Assembly: GCF_001758465.1 (NCBI RefSeq)
Contig: NZ_MJIC01000016.1
Span: forward strand, 368,726 to 432,725
Length of the DNA stretch: 64,000 bases
From: Marisediminitalea lipolytica
GTDB taxonomy: Bacteria; Pseudomonadota; Gammaproteobacteria; Enterobacterales; Alteromonadaceae
Reading direction: 5' to 3'
The notes beneath the pieces were generated by a model. It had not been told where the DNA came from. It was given only the letters and a program-made list of their open reading frames with translations, and searched no databases. Each line of letters starts with the position of its first letter. Within the stretch, counting starts at the first letter, position 1. Of this stretch, positions 45,920-55,301 are shown in pieces. Both the position numbers and the translations under genes were made by a program.

Positions 45920-46058
45920 ATATAGCGCCGCTAAAACATTAAATCAACATTTTATTAACAATAATTTACATAGGTAAGCTTTAAATACAGAAACAGAGCG
46001 CTGAGGCAGGATGCGATAGCACGGCACTTAAGAACAAAGCGCCGTGAAGGTTATATGA

Positions 46059-47312
46059 TCAGAGGCGGGACATAAACTCCGCTGCATACGCCTGCCAGCC
46101 ACCGGGCGCAAGAACCATTAACTCGGTGTCAATCAAGCCGTCACCAAAGGTCGGTTTACCACTGGCAATTTCAGACAATAGCCGGGTGTCTACGGAATCC
46201 CGGAACACGCCACTGGCATTACGGTTAGCCCCCACATCACCCTCAATTATCAGGTGTTGATAAGCCGCTTCGGCGCTTAGTGTCGCAGACGGTTCAATAG
46301 TAAACGGGGTTGCCACTAAGATTTCATCAAATTGGCTGTCAATTTGTGTTGTCGTCATTTTCTTTTGGTTTTTCAACACTATCCCGGCGCGGGATTGCTC
46401 ACCTAACGCCGGATGCCCGGCCATCACATTACCACTGACAAACGCTTTTGTGGTGGGTAACCGCTTATCTTGCCAGAATTGAAAAAAGTAAAAATCTTCA
46501 CTGGCCGGGCCCGGTTTGTAATAGTTATTCACCAGATTAAAACGAGTACCTTCTGCGCCGTAGCCACTGTTATCACCCCAGTTAAAAAACACATTATTGC
46601 GGATGTCGGTTAATGCCTCAGATTGTGGATACTGCGGCTTAAGCCGGTAACCATTGATGCGCGGGTTACGACTGTCATGATGAGCGACTACATTGCGAAT
46701 AAAACTGGCTTTGGCGCCGCCCCAAATGCCACCATAACCATGACTGCCTTTGTGATGACCAGCATTCCTCAGGCTTTCTGCGATTATAGAATTTTGCAGG
46801 GTAAACCACTGATTATTATAAAAAGAAGCGACTTCATCATTGGCCCAGCTCAATGAACAATGATCGATAATGATGTGGTGTTGATTGCGGGCAGTTAACG
46901 CGTCCCCCTCGCCCTGCCAGTGTCCCGGGCGAAAGCGCAGGTAACGCAGAATTACCTGGTTGGCCTTAATGGAGGTTTGCGCCCCCGTGATCACAATACC
47001 GCCTGGGGAAGTTTGCCCCAGTACGGTAATAAAATCGTGTTTAATTTCCAATTCGGCCTTCAGGTGGATCACGCCGGATACCGCAAACTCGACAATACGC
47101 GGGCCCTTCTGCTTCAACGCATGGCGCAAACTGCCGGGCTCTGGCGAATCAGGGTTATCATCCAGTGAGGTAACGACATAACGTTCGCCGCCAGCCCCGC
47201 CCTGGGTATGTTGTCCAAAGCCCAGGGCACCTGCAAATGCCAGTGGCTCTGCATTGGCAGAGTTTACGGTAAGCAAAAGGATAACGGCAATTACCCCAGT
47301 TAACATTTTCAT
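46059..47312 (-). CDS. Secreted pectate lyase (PL1 family)
   Basis: 417 residues. Signal peptide ends NSANA-EP. The parallel beta-helix lyase shows the N-terminal AGALGFGQHTQGGAGGERYV, ITVLGQTSPGGIVI, the calcium-site strand HHIIIDHCSLSWANDE and the catalytic region HHDSRNPRING. It cleaves de-esterified pectin by beta-elimination. ATG 47312 has GAGGAG seven bases upstream. It is separate from the lyase domain of the giant protein and only distantly related to it, so the two may prefer different substrates. It is probably transcribed from its own operator-controlled promoter. Confidence 0.9.
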   Translation of the reverse strand: MKMLTGVIAVILLLTVNSANAEPLAFAGALGFGQHTQGGAGGERYVVTSLDDNPDSPEPGSLRHALKQKGPRIVEFAVSGVIHLKAELEIKHDFITVLGQTSPGGIVITGAQTSIKANQVILRYLRFRPGHWQGEGDALTARNQHHIIIDHCSLSWANDEVASFYNNQWFTLQNSIIAESLRNAGHHKGSHGYGGIWGGAKASFIRNVVAHHDSRNPRINGYRLKPQYPQSEALTDIRNNVFFNWGDNSGYGAEGTRFNLVNNYYKPGPASEDFYFFQFWQDKRLPTTKAFVSGNVMAGHPALGEQSRAGIVLKNQKKMTTTQIDSQFDEILVATPFTIEPSATLSAEAAYQHLIIEGDVGANRNASGVFRDSVDTRLLSEIASGKPTFGDGLIDTELMVLAPGGWQAYAAEFMSRL

Positions 47313-47397
47313 CCCGCACTCCTCTACAACAACTCAGATCACCATATTCCCAGTTTCCCCGGCCAAATGCACCCGGTTCGCGTTGCTCAACCATTTA

Positions 47398-47411
47398 TGC
47401 CACCGGTAGCA
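47398..47411. promoter_or_regulatory. 14-bp palindromic operator upstream of pectate lyase
   Basis: TGCCACCGGTAGCA, one mismatch from the site at 45906-45919, and 86 bases before the lyase start. The shared site links both transcripts to one regulator that is not encoded in this window. Confidence 0.6.
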
Positions 47412-47679
47412 TTTTAAAAAATACACCATCGTAAAAAATTTAACAACAGGTTAACGTTAATCACTCAAAATGATTTACTTCACCGCCGTATTCATGATTG
47501 AGCAGGCTATCTAAAAGCTCATGATATCCCCGTCGAATAGTGCGTTATTCAGCTGAAATGTCGTTACCAACCACTTTTACAGCGTTTTTAGACCCCCTGT
47601 CGTACCCCGTTCCAGCATACAGTTGTTAACGCAATGTAAACATGAAGTCTCGACGATAATAACAATTGGAGTTACCTGT
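47412..47679. other. Intergenic region between pectate lyase and formaldehyde dehydrogenase
   Basis: About 270 bases between divergent genes. It presumably holds promoters for both. No second copy of the 14-bp palindrome, hairpin or ORF is visible. Confidence 0.5.
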
Positions 47680-48876
47680 ATGTGTAATAATCACGGAAAC
47701 CGCGGTGTTGTCTATAAAGGCCCCGGTGAAGTCGCAGTCGAAAACATTCCCTATCCGGAGTTAGCGATCGGAAATCGAAAATGTGATCATGGTGTTATTC
47801 TGAAAGTTGTCACCACTAATATTTGTGGTTCAGACCAACACATGGTTCGCGGTCGCACCACCGCACCTTCTGGCCTGGTACTTGGACACGAAATTACTGG
47901 CCTGGTAGTAGAAACAGGGCGTGACGTAGAATTTATTAAACAGGGCGATCTGGTCTCTGTGCCCTTCAACATTGCCTGTGGTCGTTGTCGTAACTGTAAA
48001 GAAGGCCGAACCGGTATTTGCTTAAACGTTAACCCGGCACGTCCAGGGGCTGCCTATGGTTATGTTGATATGGGTGGTTGGGTCGGTGGCCAAACCGAAT
48101 ACGTGATGGTCCCCTACGCCGATTTTAACCTGTTAAAATTCCCTGATTCAGAACAGGCAATGGAAAAAATTAAAGACCTTACCCTGCTCTCTGATATCTT
48201 CCCCACCGGATTTCATGGCTGCGTAACGGCAGGCGTAGGACCAGGTTCCACTGTTTATATTGCAGGAGCAGGCCCGGTGGGTCTGGCGGCCGCGGTTTCA
48301 GCACACTTGCTTGGCGCAGCCTGTGTCATTGTGGGCGATATGAATGCTGAGCGCCTTAAGCAAGCTAAAAGCTTTGGCTGCGAAACCATCGACCTGACCG
48401 AAGAAGGTGATATGGCTGATAAGCTTGAAGTTATCCTGGGCGAACGAGAGGTAGATGCTTTTGTTGATTGCGTAGGTTTTGAAGCGCACGCCTGCGGCTG
48501 TAATCATGCACAGGAAGCCCCCGCTACGGTACTTAACTCTGCCATGCAAATGACCCGCGCAGGCGGTCAAATTGGTATTCCAGGATTGTACGTTACCGAA
48601 GATCCGGGCGCCGTCGATGATGCAGCAAAGGTAGGCGCATTAAGCATGCGGTTCGGACTCGGCTGGGCGAAGTCGCACTCCTTCCATACCGGACAGTGCC
48701 CCGTGATGAAATACCACAGACCATTGATGCAGGCCATTTTGTTCGACAAAGTTAAGATAGCGGATGCAGTTAATGTAGAGGTTATTTCTCTAGACGATGC
48801 ACCGAACGGTTATGCGGAATTTGACGGCGGTGCGGCGAAAAAATACGTTATCGACCCTCATGGCGTAGTTGCATAA
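47680..48876 (+). CDS. fdhA: Glutathione-independent formaldehyde dehydrogenase
   Basis: 398 residues from ATG 47680 (GGAG upstream); an in-frame start 19 codons earlier falls outside the domain. It aligns closely with Pseudomonas putida FdhA: GNRGVVYKGPG, TNICGSDQHMVRGRTT, the zinc-binding CGRCRNCKEGRTGIC, NAD site GAGPVGLAAA and FGLGWAKSHSFHTGQ. It oxidises formaldehyde to formate with NAD. It lies beside pectin methylesterase genes, whose methanol could give rise to formaldehyde. It is a single gene ended by a terminator. Confidence 0.93.
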   Translation: MCNNHGNRGVVYKGPGEVAVENIPYPELAIGNRKCDHGVILKVVTTNICGSDQHMVRGRTTAPSGLVLGHEITGLVVETGRDVEFIKQGDLVSVPFNIACGRCRNCKEGRTGICLNVNPARPGAAYGYVDMGGWVGGQTEYVMVPYADFNLLKFPDSEQAMEKIKDLTLLSDIFPTGFHGCVTAGVGPGSTVYIAGAGPVGLAAAVSAHLLGAACVIVGDMNAERLKQAKSFGCETIDLTEEGDMADKLEVILGEREVDAFVDCVGFEAHACGCNHAQEAPATVLNSAMQMTRAGGQIGIPGLYVTEDPGAVDDAAKVGALSMRFGLGWAKSHSFHTGQCPVMKYHRPLMQAILFDKVKIADAVNVEVISLDDAPNGYAEFDGGAAKKYVIDPHGVVA

Positions 48877-48916
48877 GTTTGCTTTGCTGAATGCTGTAAC
48901 AGTAGTGATTAATTAC

Positions 48917-48945
48917 AAGCCGACAAACTTAATTGTCGGCTTTTC
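48917..48945 (+). terminator. Terminator of fdhA
   Basis: The ten-base stem AAGCCGACAA / TTGTCGGCTT with a six-base loop is followed by TTC. It lies 40 bases after the fdhA stop. Confidence 0.85.
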
Positions 48946-49103
48946 TTATCTTAGTCAAAATGAACTCTCCCAGACGATAACCTCGCAAAATCCCCCCTGG
49001 AATTACTTGGAAAACAAACCTTATCCAAGAACATTTTTGAATAAATCTAAAATCAGCAGTGCAGCCACTATGAGGCAGGTAACCCCGGGACTCACGAAAC
49101 CGA

Positions 49104-49523
49104 TTATTTAATCCAGTCAGGACTCATGAAAAAAATAACCGCAATCAGCAAATCAAACAAAATAAAACAAAGAAACAGCACGTTATTCAGTGTGCGCCCT
49201 TTAAACGGCGCTGGCAATTTAAGCTTGGGGCTAAGTGTAAACCCAGCATGGAGTAGCTCTAGAAAGTGCTTATTAGCATCACGAATAACTTCATCCCGTT
49301 TCATCATTAACCACAAAATCACGGTTACAAAACTACACAGTCCCAGTATAAACGCAGAGTTGACTGGATCTGCTTTTAACGCATAAGCGCCACCGATTGA
49401 AGCGATTTGCAAAGCAATAAACCATTGAACCCGGTGCCACATCATCTCATCCAGATGGATAAAATGTGACATCATTACCGATAACGTCTCTGTATCTGGC
49501 CTTTCAACCTTTGCTTCTTTCAA
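49104..49523 (-). CDS. Small membrane protein, unknown
   Basis: 139 residues. A cytoplasmic N terminus (about 1-30) is followed by helices near 33-50, 57-75 and 113-133, with a charged loop containing KRDEVIRDANKHFLELLHAG. The layout resembles small RipA-like membrane proteins, but I cannot assign it. The start at 49523 lacks a good ribosome site beyond AAGGTG. It stands alone between fdhA and the flavoprotein gene. Confidence 0.6.
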   Translation of the reverse strand: MKEAKVERPDTETLSVMMSHFIHLDEMMWHRVQWFIALQIASIGGAYALKADPVNSAFILGLCSFVTVILWLMMKRDEVIRDANKHFLELLHAGFTLSPKLKLPAPFKGRTLNNVLFLCFILFDLLIAVIFFMSPDWIK

Positions 49524-49722
49524 AATAACACCTTGATTATTAAAGTTAATGTCGAGCTAATGTACCTCTCATTATACACTTTGAATAAGCCTTATTCTGC
49601 AGACTCGTCAACTGATTTCACTCCTTTAGTCTGTACTGGCAGCCACTTCCTAAGGACGGTCAGACTAAACGTAACCCATTTCAGGGTTAACACTGCTTTT
49701 TCTTTGAATATAGCTATCGCTT

Positions 49723-51225
49723 TTACCGCTTCGCCAGTGCCTTACCTATTACGTAGCCCTGGGTGTAGTTGTGGCCCAGGTTAAGACCAGCTACTGTCAT
49801 CGGATATTCCACACCGCCGTAGAAGTTGCCAGCGCAGTTACCCGCCGCATAAAGCCCGTCAATGGGGTTACCGTTGATATCCAGACATTGCAGATTCTCA
49901 TCCACCTCTACGCCAGAGCAGGACATAGACATACCTAACAAACGGTGAATCCCATAATACGGGGCTTTGTCGATAGTTTTTAAGAACTTAGACGGCTTAC
50001 CAAATTCGGTGTCCTGTCCTTCAGCAACCATCTCGTTGTAGCGTTGTACACTAGAGATAAACGCATCGACATCGGTAATACCCAGTTTGGCAGCGAGCTC
50101 TTCCAGTGTGTCAGCTTTTACGGTATTGATAAGATCAACTTCCACACCTTTGCGCTCAACGTCTTCCTCTGGCATCCACATTTTAAGCTCTTCTGGCGCA
50201 ACCAGTTCACCCGACCAGTCAGCCGCTTTTTCCATATAGTCGGCGTCGAAGATCTGGCAATAATGTCCTTTGTTCTCTGCATCCAGCACGTAGTTGTTCA
50301 TCAGCTCCATGCCAAGGGTCTCGTCGCAGAAACGCTTACCGTTAAGCTTTACGCGCATAAATGGCTGATTACACATGGGCCCAGAATCAAAATCGTGACA
50401 CATTTTAGTGTGACCAAGATTTTCAATTCGTCCACCAGCCCACACAATCATTTTATGACCATCACCGGTTCTGCCTGCCTTTTTAGGTACAAGGTTGCCT
50501 ACATCTGGCAGATAGTACCCCATCATGTCACGGTCGTTCTGGTAATCACCCGTTGCCACAACAACGCCTTTTTTCGCTTTAAACTGAACATAGCCGTTTT
50601 CGGTTTCCGCGATAACGCCAACCACGCGACCATTATCAACCACTAACTGCTTTGCTGGTGTACGAAAGAAGGTTTCGACCCCTTCTTTCTCGGCCAATCT
50701 GCAAAGTGATTTCAGCGCATCACCTACATCATAAGGTTTAGGGCCAAAAAACGAGGTCACAAAACTAATGTTAAAGCCGTTCTTTTCCAGTAATCCGGCG
50801 TGTGCACCGTTGCCAAGGTCAGAGACCTGCGCGCCAGCCGCTTGCATCTTCTCAATAAGCCAGTTAATGGCTTCGCCAGAGTTCTGCGCCCAGGATGTTA
50901 ATAAACCACGTTTTGGACGATGCCCTGAATCTGCCATCAGATGGGACAACAGCGCCTCGATATCGGCTGCATCGCTGTTTGCTAAATTAATGCCCGAACC
51001 AACATTACCGCAGGCTGAGGCATCATCTTCTTTTTGCAAAATAGCGACTGTGGCTCCCTCTTCGCGGGCTGCCAAAGCGCATGGAACACCTGGTGTACCC
51101 GCACCAATTACCACAATATCGAATTCCTTCGTTTCGGTAATATCAGTGATAGGGGCAGGTTTTTGCAAAAATTCGGGCACATCCTTACTGATATGTCCTG
51201 TTACAGTAGCCTTAATGTCTGGCAT
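49723..51225 (-). CDS. FAD-dependent oxidoreductase (fumarate reductase/KstD flavoprotein family)
   Basis: 500 residues from ATG 51225 (GGAGAAAGA upstream). The dinucleotide-binding motif VVIGAGTPGVPCALAAREEG opens an FAD_binding_2 fold. VVVATGDYQND is followed by a glycine-rich cap, and the C-terminal FAD contact is GLYAAGNCAGNFYGG. It resembles soluble fumarate reductases, ketosteroid dehydrogenases and related flavoproteins that oxidise or reduce C-C bonds. There is no signal peptide or heme domain. The substrate is unknown. Confidence 0.82.
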   Translation of the reverse strand: MPDIKATVTGHISKDVPEFLQKPAPITDITETKEFDIVVIGAGTPGVPCALAAREEGATVAILQKEDDASACGNVGSGINLANSDAADIEALLSHLMADSGHRPKRGLLTSWAQNSGEAINWLIEKMQAAGAQVSDLGNGAHAGLLEKNGFNISFVTSFFGPKPYDVGDALKSLCRLAEKEGVETFFRTPAKQLVVDNGRVVGVIAETENGYVQFKAKKGVVVATGDYQNDRDMMGYYLPDVGNLVPKKAGRTGDGHKMIVWAGGRIENLGHTKMCHDFDSGPMCNQPFMRVKLNGKRFCDETLGMELMNNYVLDAENKGHYCQIFDADYMEKAADWSGELVAPEELKMWMPEEDVERKGVEVDLINTVKADTLEELAAKLGITDVDAFISSVQRYNEMVAEGQDTEFGKPSKFLKTIDKAPYYGIHRLLGMSMSCSGVEVDENLQCLDINGNPIDGLYAAGNCAGNFYGGVEYPMTVAGLNLGHNYTQGYVIGKALAKR

Positions 51226-51727
51226 TTCTTTCTCCAATTAAATAATGCGCCAGAGCAGCAGTGCGGCAGTTATTGTTTTGTATGCGAGGTATCAAGAAAG
51301 GATTTGGCGATACATTATCGTAAAACCCTCAGGCAATATTCCCGACCAGCGCAATGTCCGTCTGCACTCTCCCACCCTGGAGATAACAATAAACAACAAG
51401 ATATAACGGTAAGCAGCATGCAACGAAGACAGATAAGTGTTACATGCAACCAGAATAACCACGCGTTACAACTTACTAAAAAAGCAATTTCTCACGCCTT
51501 TTCGAAGCGCAAAATGGCAAAACAGCAAGTACGAATTATGACGTAAATCAATGCTATCGAGACAAATTCAAAAATAAGTGAAATTAACAGAGCCATTGAA
51601 AAATAAAGTAAAATTAATATTTATTTTCCAGCCACCCTGATAACAATCTTCCCCAAAAAGTTGCGGACAATTTGCATATTCCTTACTTTTGCAGAAGAAA
51701 ATTAATAATTAAAAGATCCTCATCGCG
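51226..51727. other. 502-bp intergenic region
   Basis: It lies between the flavoprotein gene start and the DsbA-like gene end. Open frames crossing it on the plus strand are extensions of antisense shadow frames and lack signals. I see no RNA gene, repeat or clear terminator. The right part (51540-51720) is AT-rich. Confidence 0.5.
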
Positions 51728-52358
51728 TTAAGCGCCGAGCGCTTTGGCAATATAGTCACGCCAGCCGGTCTGATGCCCATAAAAAGCAGCATGATCGAGT
51801 GTTACCCACTGATTAGTTTTTTCAATCAGCAGTGTTGGGAAGCCTCTTACCTGAAGCTTTTGCATCAACGCCTGCGAAGACGAAATTATCTCAGTGAGCC
51901 GGAGCTTGGTTTTTGCGATGGCTTTTTCCCACTCGGCCTCCCCCTGCCCCAAATCGACAGCCAGCTGTTGCAATATCGCCAAATCTGAAGTGTCTTTTCC
52001 GTCGATAAAATGTGCACTCTGAATCGCTTTAAGCATTGCGAAGCCTTTACCTGCAATTTCTTGTGCCACCACTACTGCCAGAGCCGTTTGATACGAGTCA
52101 AGTATCAAGGGTTCATGACCAGAAACCTTAGCCTGGTAACGCTCACCAAACTTTGCGCCTGTCATCGCGGCTATGCGTGAATCAGCCTGCAAAATATGAC
52201 GACGAAAACTTTCTTCAATGGCTCTTCCTGGGATCATGCCGCCAGGATGCATCACCAGCTCAATAACAGGATTAGCCTGCAGCACTTCAATAAGCGGCGT
52301 GGCGCCGTAGCACCAGCCGCACATAGGATCAAAAAAAGTAATGCACCCGCGTTACCAT
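51728..52358 (-). pseudogene. DsbA-family thioredoxin-fold protein with +1 frameshift near start
   Basis: The intact frame from 52324 down reads MCGWCYGATPLIEVLQ... to KALGA (198 residues), a DsbA-like oxidoreductase with active site CGWC. The family's first residues lie in another frame: ATG 52358, overlapping the upstream stop and preceded by AAAGGAG, reads MVTRVHYFF and then TGA. Seven T's (minus strand; A7 at 52331-52337) are present where six would join HYFF to DPMCGWC. This is a one-base insertion in a homopolymer: a real mutation, a slippage site or a sequencing error. Reinitiation at the internal ATG would lose the first beta strand. Confidence 0.8.
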
Positions 52359-53209
52359 TGAATTTCTCCTTTAACCACTTTAGCGGCCAGTTCCAGCGAA
52401 CTTTCACTCGGTAACGCCGGAAAAGTCTTTTCCACTTTGCTAATCAGTTCGGCGCTGTTGACGCTATCGTCAGCGGCATCGCCAAAAACGGTTAGATAAC
52501 GAATGGAATAATTAATGGCAGATGCATCCATTGGCGTGCCTTCAGCCATATGACCCGGGATCACTTGCTTTGGCTGTAAGGCTTTCATTTCGTTTAATTG
52601 CGCGATCCAGGCTGCCTGCTGTTGCTCGGTTTTGGTATCTGCCAGCCAGAGATGCATACCACCAAACACCGCTACATTACCCAGAATAGTTTTGCTCTGT
52701 GGTGCCCACAGGTAAGGCCGTGTTGCCAGCACACCGGTTGAGCTGTGTATTTCAATAGGATGACCGTCGACAGAAATAGTGGACTGTGCATAAGCTTCTG
52801 GTATCACCGGCTGTTGCGGTGCATTCCCGCCCATTTCAGGCCCCCATATTGCGACTTTTTTCTGGCGGTTATTTTTAATGGCGTTACTCACTGCTGGCGT
52901 GGCAATTATCTTTGCATCGGGAAACAGTTTATGCAGTTCTTCGGCCCCAAAGTAATAGTCCGGGTCGGCCTGACTTACAAAAATGGTGGTGAGTGTTTTA
53001 CCCGAGTCGTACACATTCGCCGCGATGCGTAATGCATCAGCTTTAGTAAAACCGCTATCTACAATTAAGGCTTCCGTATCGCCGTAGACCAGTGTTGAAT
53101 TTACGCCAAAACTCCCCTCTCCAGCGTTATAAACTTTAAAAGTAAGATCGCCAGCTACCGCTGACACGCTAAGTAATGAGGTGGCAATAAGTGTCGCTAA
53201 TTTGTTCAT
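52352..53209 (-). CDS. Exported metallo-beta-lactamase-fold protein lacking metal histidines
   Basis: 285 residues from ATG 53209; an in-frame TTG lies four codons upstream. Sec signal peptide (cleavage near VAG-DL). The fold is that of MBL hydrolases: TLVYGDTEALIVDSGF, then IFVSQADPDYYFGAEEL in place of the usual THxHxDHxGG, GNVAVFGGMHLWLADT and IPGHM. Three of the canonical zinc ligands are replaced (QADPDY instead of HxHxDH), so it may bind one metal or none. It overlaps the DsbA-like gene by seven bases, and both are divergent from a LysR gene that probably controls them. Confidence 0.8.
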   Translation of the reverse strand: MNKLATLIATSLLSVSAVAGDLTFKVYNAGEGSFGVNSTLVYGDTEALIVDSGFTKADALRIAANVYDSGKTLTTIFVSQADPDYYFGAEELHKLFPDAKIIATPAVSNAIKNNRQKKVAIWGPEMGGNAPQQPVIPEAYAQSTISVDGHPIEIHSSTGVLATRPYLWAPQSKTILGNVAVFGGMHLWLADTKTEQQQAAWIAQLNEMKALQPKQVIPGHMAEGTPMDASAINYSIRYLTVFGDAADDSVNSAELISKVEKTFPALPSESSLELAAKVVKGEIQW

Positions 53210-53316
53210 GATAAGTTTCAATTATTTAATTAAGTCAATAATTAGATAATAAGGTCTTTTTTGTATTGAAAAAGACACTAAAATGAGCTTCATTATTTCT
53301 TAAATCGTGCAAATAA

Positions 53317-54195
53317 ATGGATAAAGTGACAGCGGCCAAAGTATTTATTGATGTAGCGCATTCAGGGAGTTTCACAGCCACTGCAGAACGGCTTGAAATG
53401 TCCAGGCCCATGGTAACGCGTTATATCGAAGCGCTCGAAGACTGGCTTCAGGTACGCTTGCTGCACCGCACGACGCGAAAAATATCCCTCACGTCCAAAG
53501 GGGCGCAATGCTTACCTGAAATTGAAAAATGGATAAGTCAGGCTGATGAACTGATATCGATAACAGGCTCAAAGGATAAGTTAACCGGCACCATCCGCCT
53601 TGCCACCAGCACTTCATTTGGCTTTGCTAAACTGTCTGGTGCCCTAGCCTCATTTTTAAAGCACCACCCACTCATCTCTATCGATGTGGATTTACAGGAC
53701 GGAACCTCTGATTTGGTTGAGCGACAGCTGGATTTAGCTATCAGGATCACCGCGAACCCGGATCCCTCGTTAGTGGGAAAACCCATTGGCGTGTGTGAAT
53801 CTATTCTGGTGGCGTCTGAAGCCTACATAAAAAGCAGCTCCATGATAAAAGAGCCGGCCGATTTGAGCAGGCATCAGTGTCTTGGCTATAAGCAATTTGA
53901 CCAGCACACCTGGTATCTAAATAACGGTGCAGAGCAAAAAGCCGTTAATATCGAGTGCCGGTTTACGGCTAACGAAACCACCAATTTGTTGCACGCAACC
54001 CTGCATGGTGCCGGGGTTGCCCTGCTTCCTACATACCTCACCGAAAGCTACATTCAATCCGGCGAACTCAAGCATATACTCCCTCTGTGGAAGCCACATG
54101 ATTTGCAGATTTATGCGCTGTATTCTTCGCGCAAACATCTGCGCCCAGCGGTGCGCCAGCTGATTGATTATCTGGAAAGCTACTTGAATGCATAG
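53317..54195 (+). CDS. LysR-family transcriptional regulator
   Basis: 292 residues. HTH at about 1-60 (FIDVAHSGSFTATAERLEMS, MVTRYIEALEDWLQVRLLHR), then the effector domain with LATSTSFGFAKLSGAL and GAGVALLPTYL. The LHRTTRKISLT segment is typical of the AaeR/DmlR-like subgroup. It is divergent from the MBL-fold/DsbA-like pair with 107 bases between, so these are the likely targets. Effector unknown. Confidence 0.88.
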   Translation: MDKVTAAKVFIDVAHSGSFTATAERLEMSRPMVTRYIEALEDWLQVRLLHRTTRKISLTSKGAQCLPEIEKWISQADELISITGSKDKLTGTIRLATSTSFGFAKLSGALASFLKHHPLISIDVDLQDGTSDLVERQLDLAIRITANPDPSLVGKPIGVCESILVASEAYIKSSSMIKEPADLSRHQCLGYKQFDQHTWYLNNGAEQKAVNIECRFTANETTNLLHATLHGAGVALLPTYLTESYIQSGELKHILPLWKPHDLQIYALYSSRKHLRPAVRQLIDYLESYLNA

Positions 54196-54644
54196 CACGC
54201 ACAAGGTCAGCACCTATCTGCAACAGGGTATAACGTTGCTCTATTTCTGACGGGCTCAGCAGCCCTCGCTACTCGCGGAAATCAGCGTTTTATACAGCAG
54301 TTCTGTCTGTTTTACTGACGTTTAATCCATTTTATTTCTTCACGATAAAATGGCTGAAACTTTCCGTAATACCGGTATCAAATTCCGCTTTCCCATGTAA
54401 ATCAATTTTGTTTTGCTACACTATATACATTGAGTTTAGCTTTTCACCTTAAACATTGGTTAAACGAATCGTTTGACTAGCTGAATCGCAGCCGGTCAAA
54501 GCTAAGCAGATTGAGCAAACCGTTTGCGTTAAATAACTATTGGATAGTTTTGGCAATGTTGCTATTGTGGGTGCGTATTCGCGAACTGCTTTGTCGCGCA
54601 TAAAGTAAGATCGATGCTTTTGGTAGTTTAAAGCACACAAGAAT
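54196..54644. other. 449-bp intergenic region
   Basis: It separates the LysR gene from the cupredoxin-globin operon, whose promoter it must contain. I see no terminator with a T-run, no repeat and no credible ORF; frames seen on the minus strand lack start signals. Confidence 0.5.
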
Positions 54645-55301
54645 ATGATTATCGTCAAAATTTTACTAAAAATTGCGTTGTTCTCCATCTTCTTATCCGG
54701 AAGTTTTCTGGCATATGCGAGAACAGTCACACTGATTGATGAACAGGGCCAGCCGTTCGTTAATGCAGTCATCAGCGTGAAGTCCACGGCTGACGAACAG
54801 CCGATCGCCTCACAGCCGCCTTCTCAACCCGCCATAATGGACCAGGTAAATCGTCAGTTTGAACCTACCACGCTGGTTATCGAGCAAGGCAGGACAGTGG
54901 TGTTCCCCAATAGCGATAATATTCGCCACCACGTTTATAGCTTTTCACAACCCAAACCTTTTGAAATAAAACTCTACGCGGGTGACTCTGTGCCACCTGT
55001 ACAGTTTGATAAATCAGGTATCGTGGTACTAGGGTGTAATATTCATGACTCCATGCTGGGTTTTATTTACGTAAAAGATAACGCCCCCTCCTGGACAACA
55101 GATAAAACCGGAAAAGCCGAATTAGACTCCACCCAAAGCGACATACTGATTTGGCACCCCGATCTCTCTCTTAATCACCTTAAGCGCCTGCCGCATAAGT
55201 TAAGTAACGATAATGAACCGGTCAGGATCACCCTGCCTCGGGTAGCTGCGCTGGAGAAATCCAAGCGAGTATTCGGCAACCGAAAGTTTGAGCGCCAATG
55301 A
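54645..55301 (+). CDS. Exported cupredoxin-like protein (methylamine-utilisation-protein type)
   Basis: 218 residues. Signal peptide at about 1-26 (cleavage near AYA-RT). The core has the type 1 copper ligand order: His95/His96 in NIRHHVYSF, Cys131 and His134 in GCNIHD and Met137 in DSMLGF. The following FIYVKDN is the usual end of this domain, and a polar C-terminal tail follows. Similar proteins are labelled 'methylamine utilisation protein', though no methylamine genes are present. It is probably a periplasmic copper or redox protein. It overlaps the EAL gene as ATGA, first of a four-gene operon. Confidence 0.8.
   Translation: MIIVKILLKIALFSIFLSGSFLAYARTVTLIDEQGQPFVNAVISVKSTADEQPIASQPPSQPAIMDQVNRQFEPTTLVIEQGRTVVFPNSDNIRHHVYSFSQPKPFEIKLYAGDSVPPVQFDKSGIVVLGCNIHDSMLGFIYVKDNAPSWTTDKTGKAELDSTQSDILIWHPDLSLNHLKRLPHKLSNDNEPVRITLPRVAALEKSKRVFGNRKFERQ

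Noticed and set aside
51034..51546. 170-codon plus-strand frame crossing the flavoprotein start
   Set aside because: Mostly antisense to a well-supported gene, no ribosome site, no protein-like motif.
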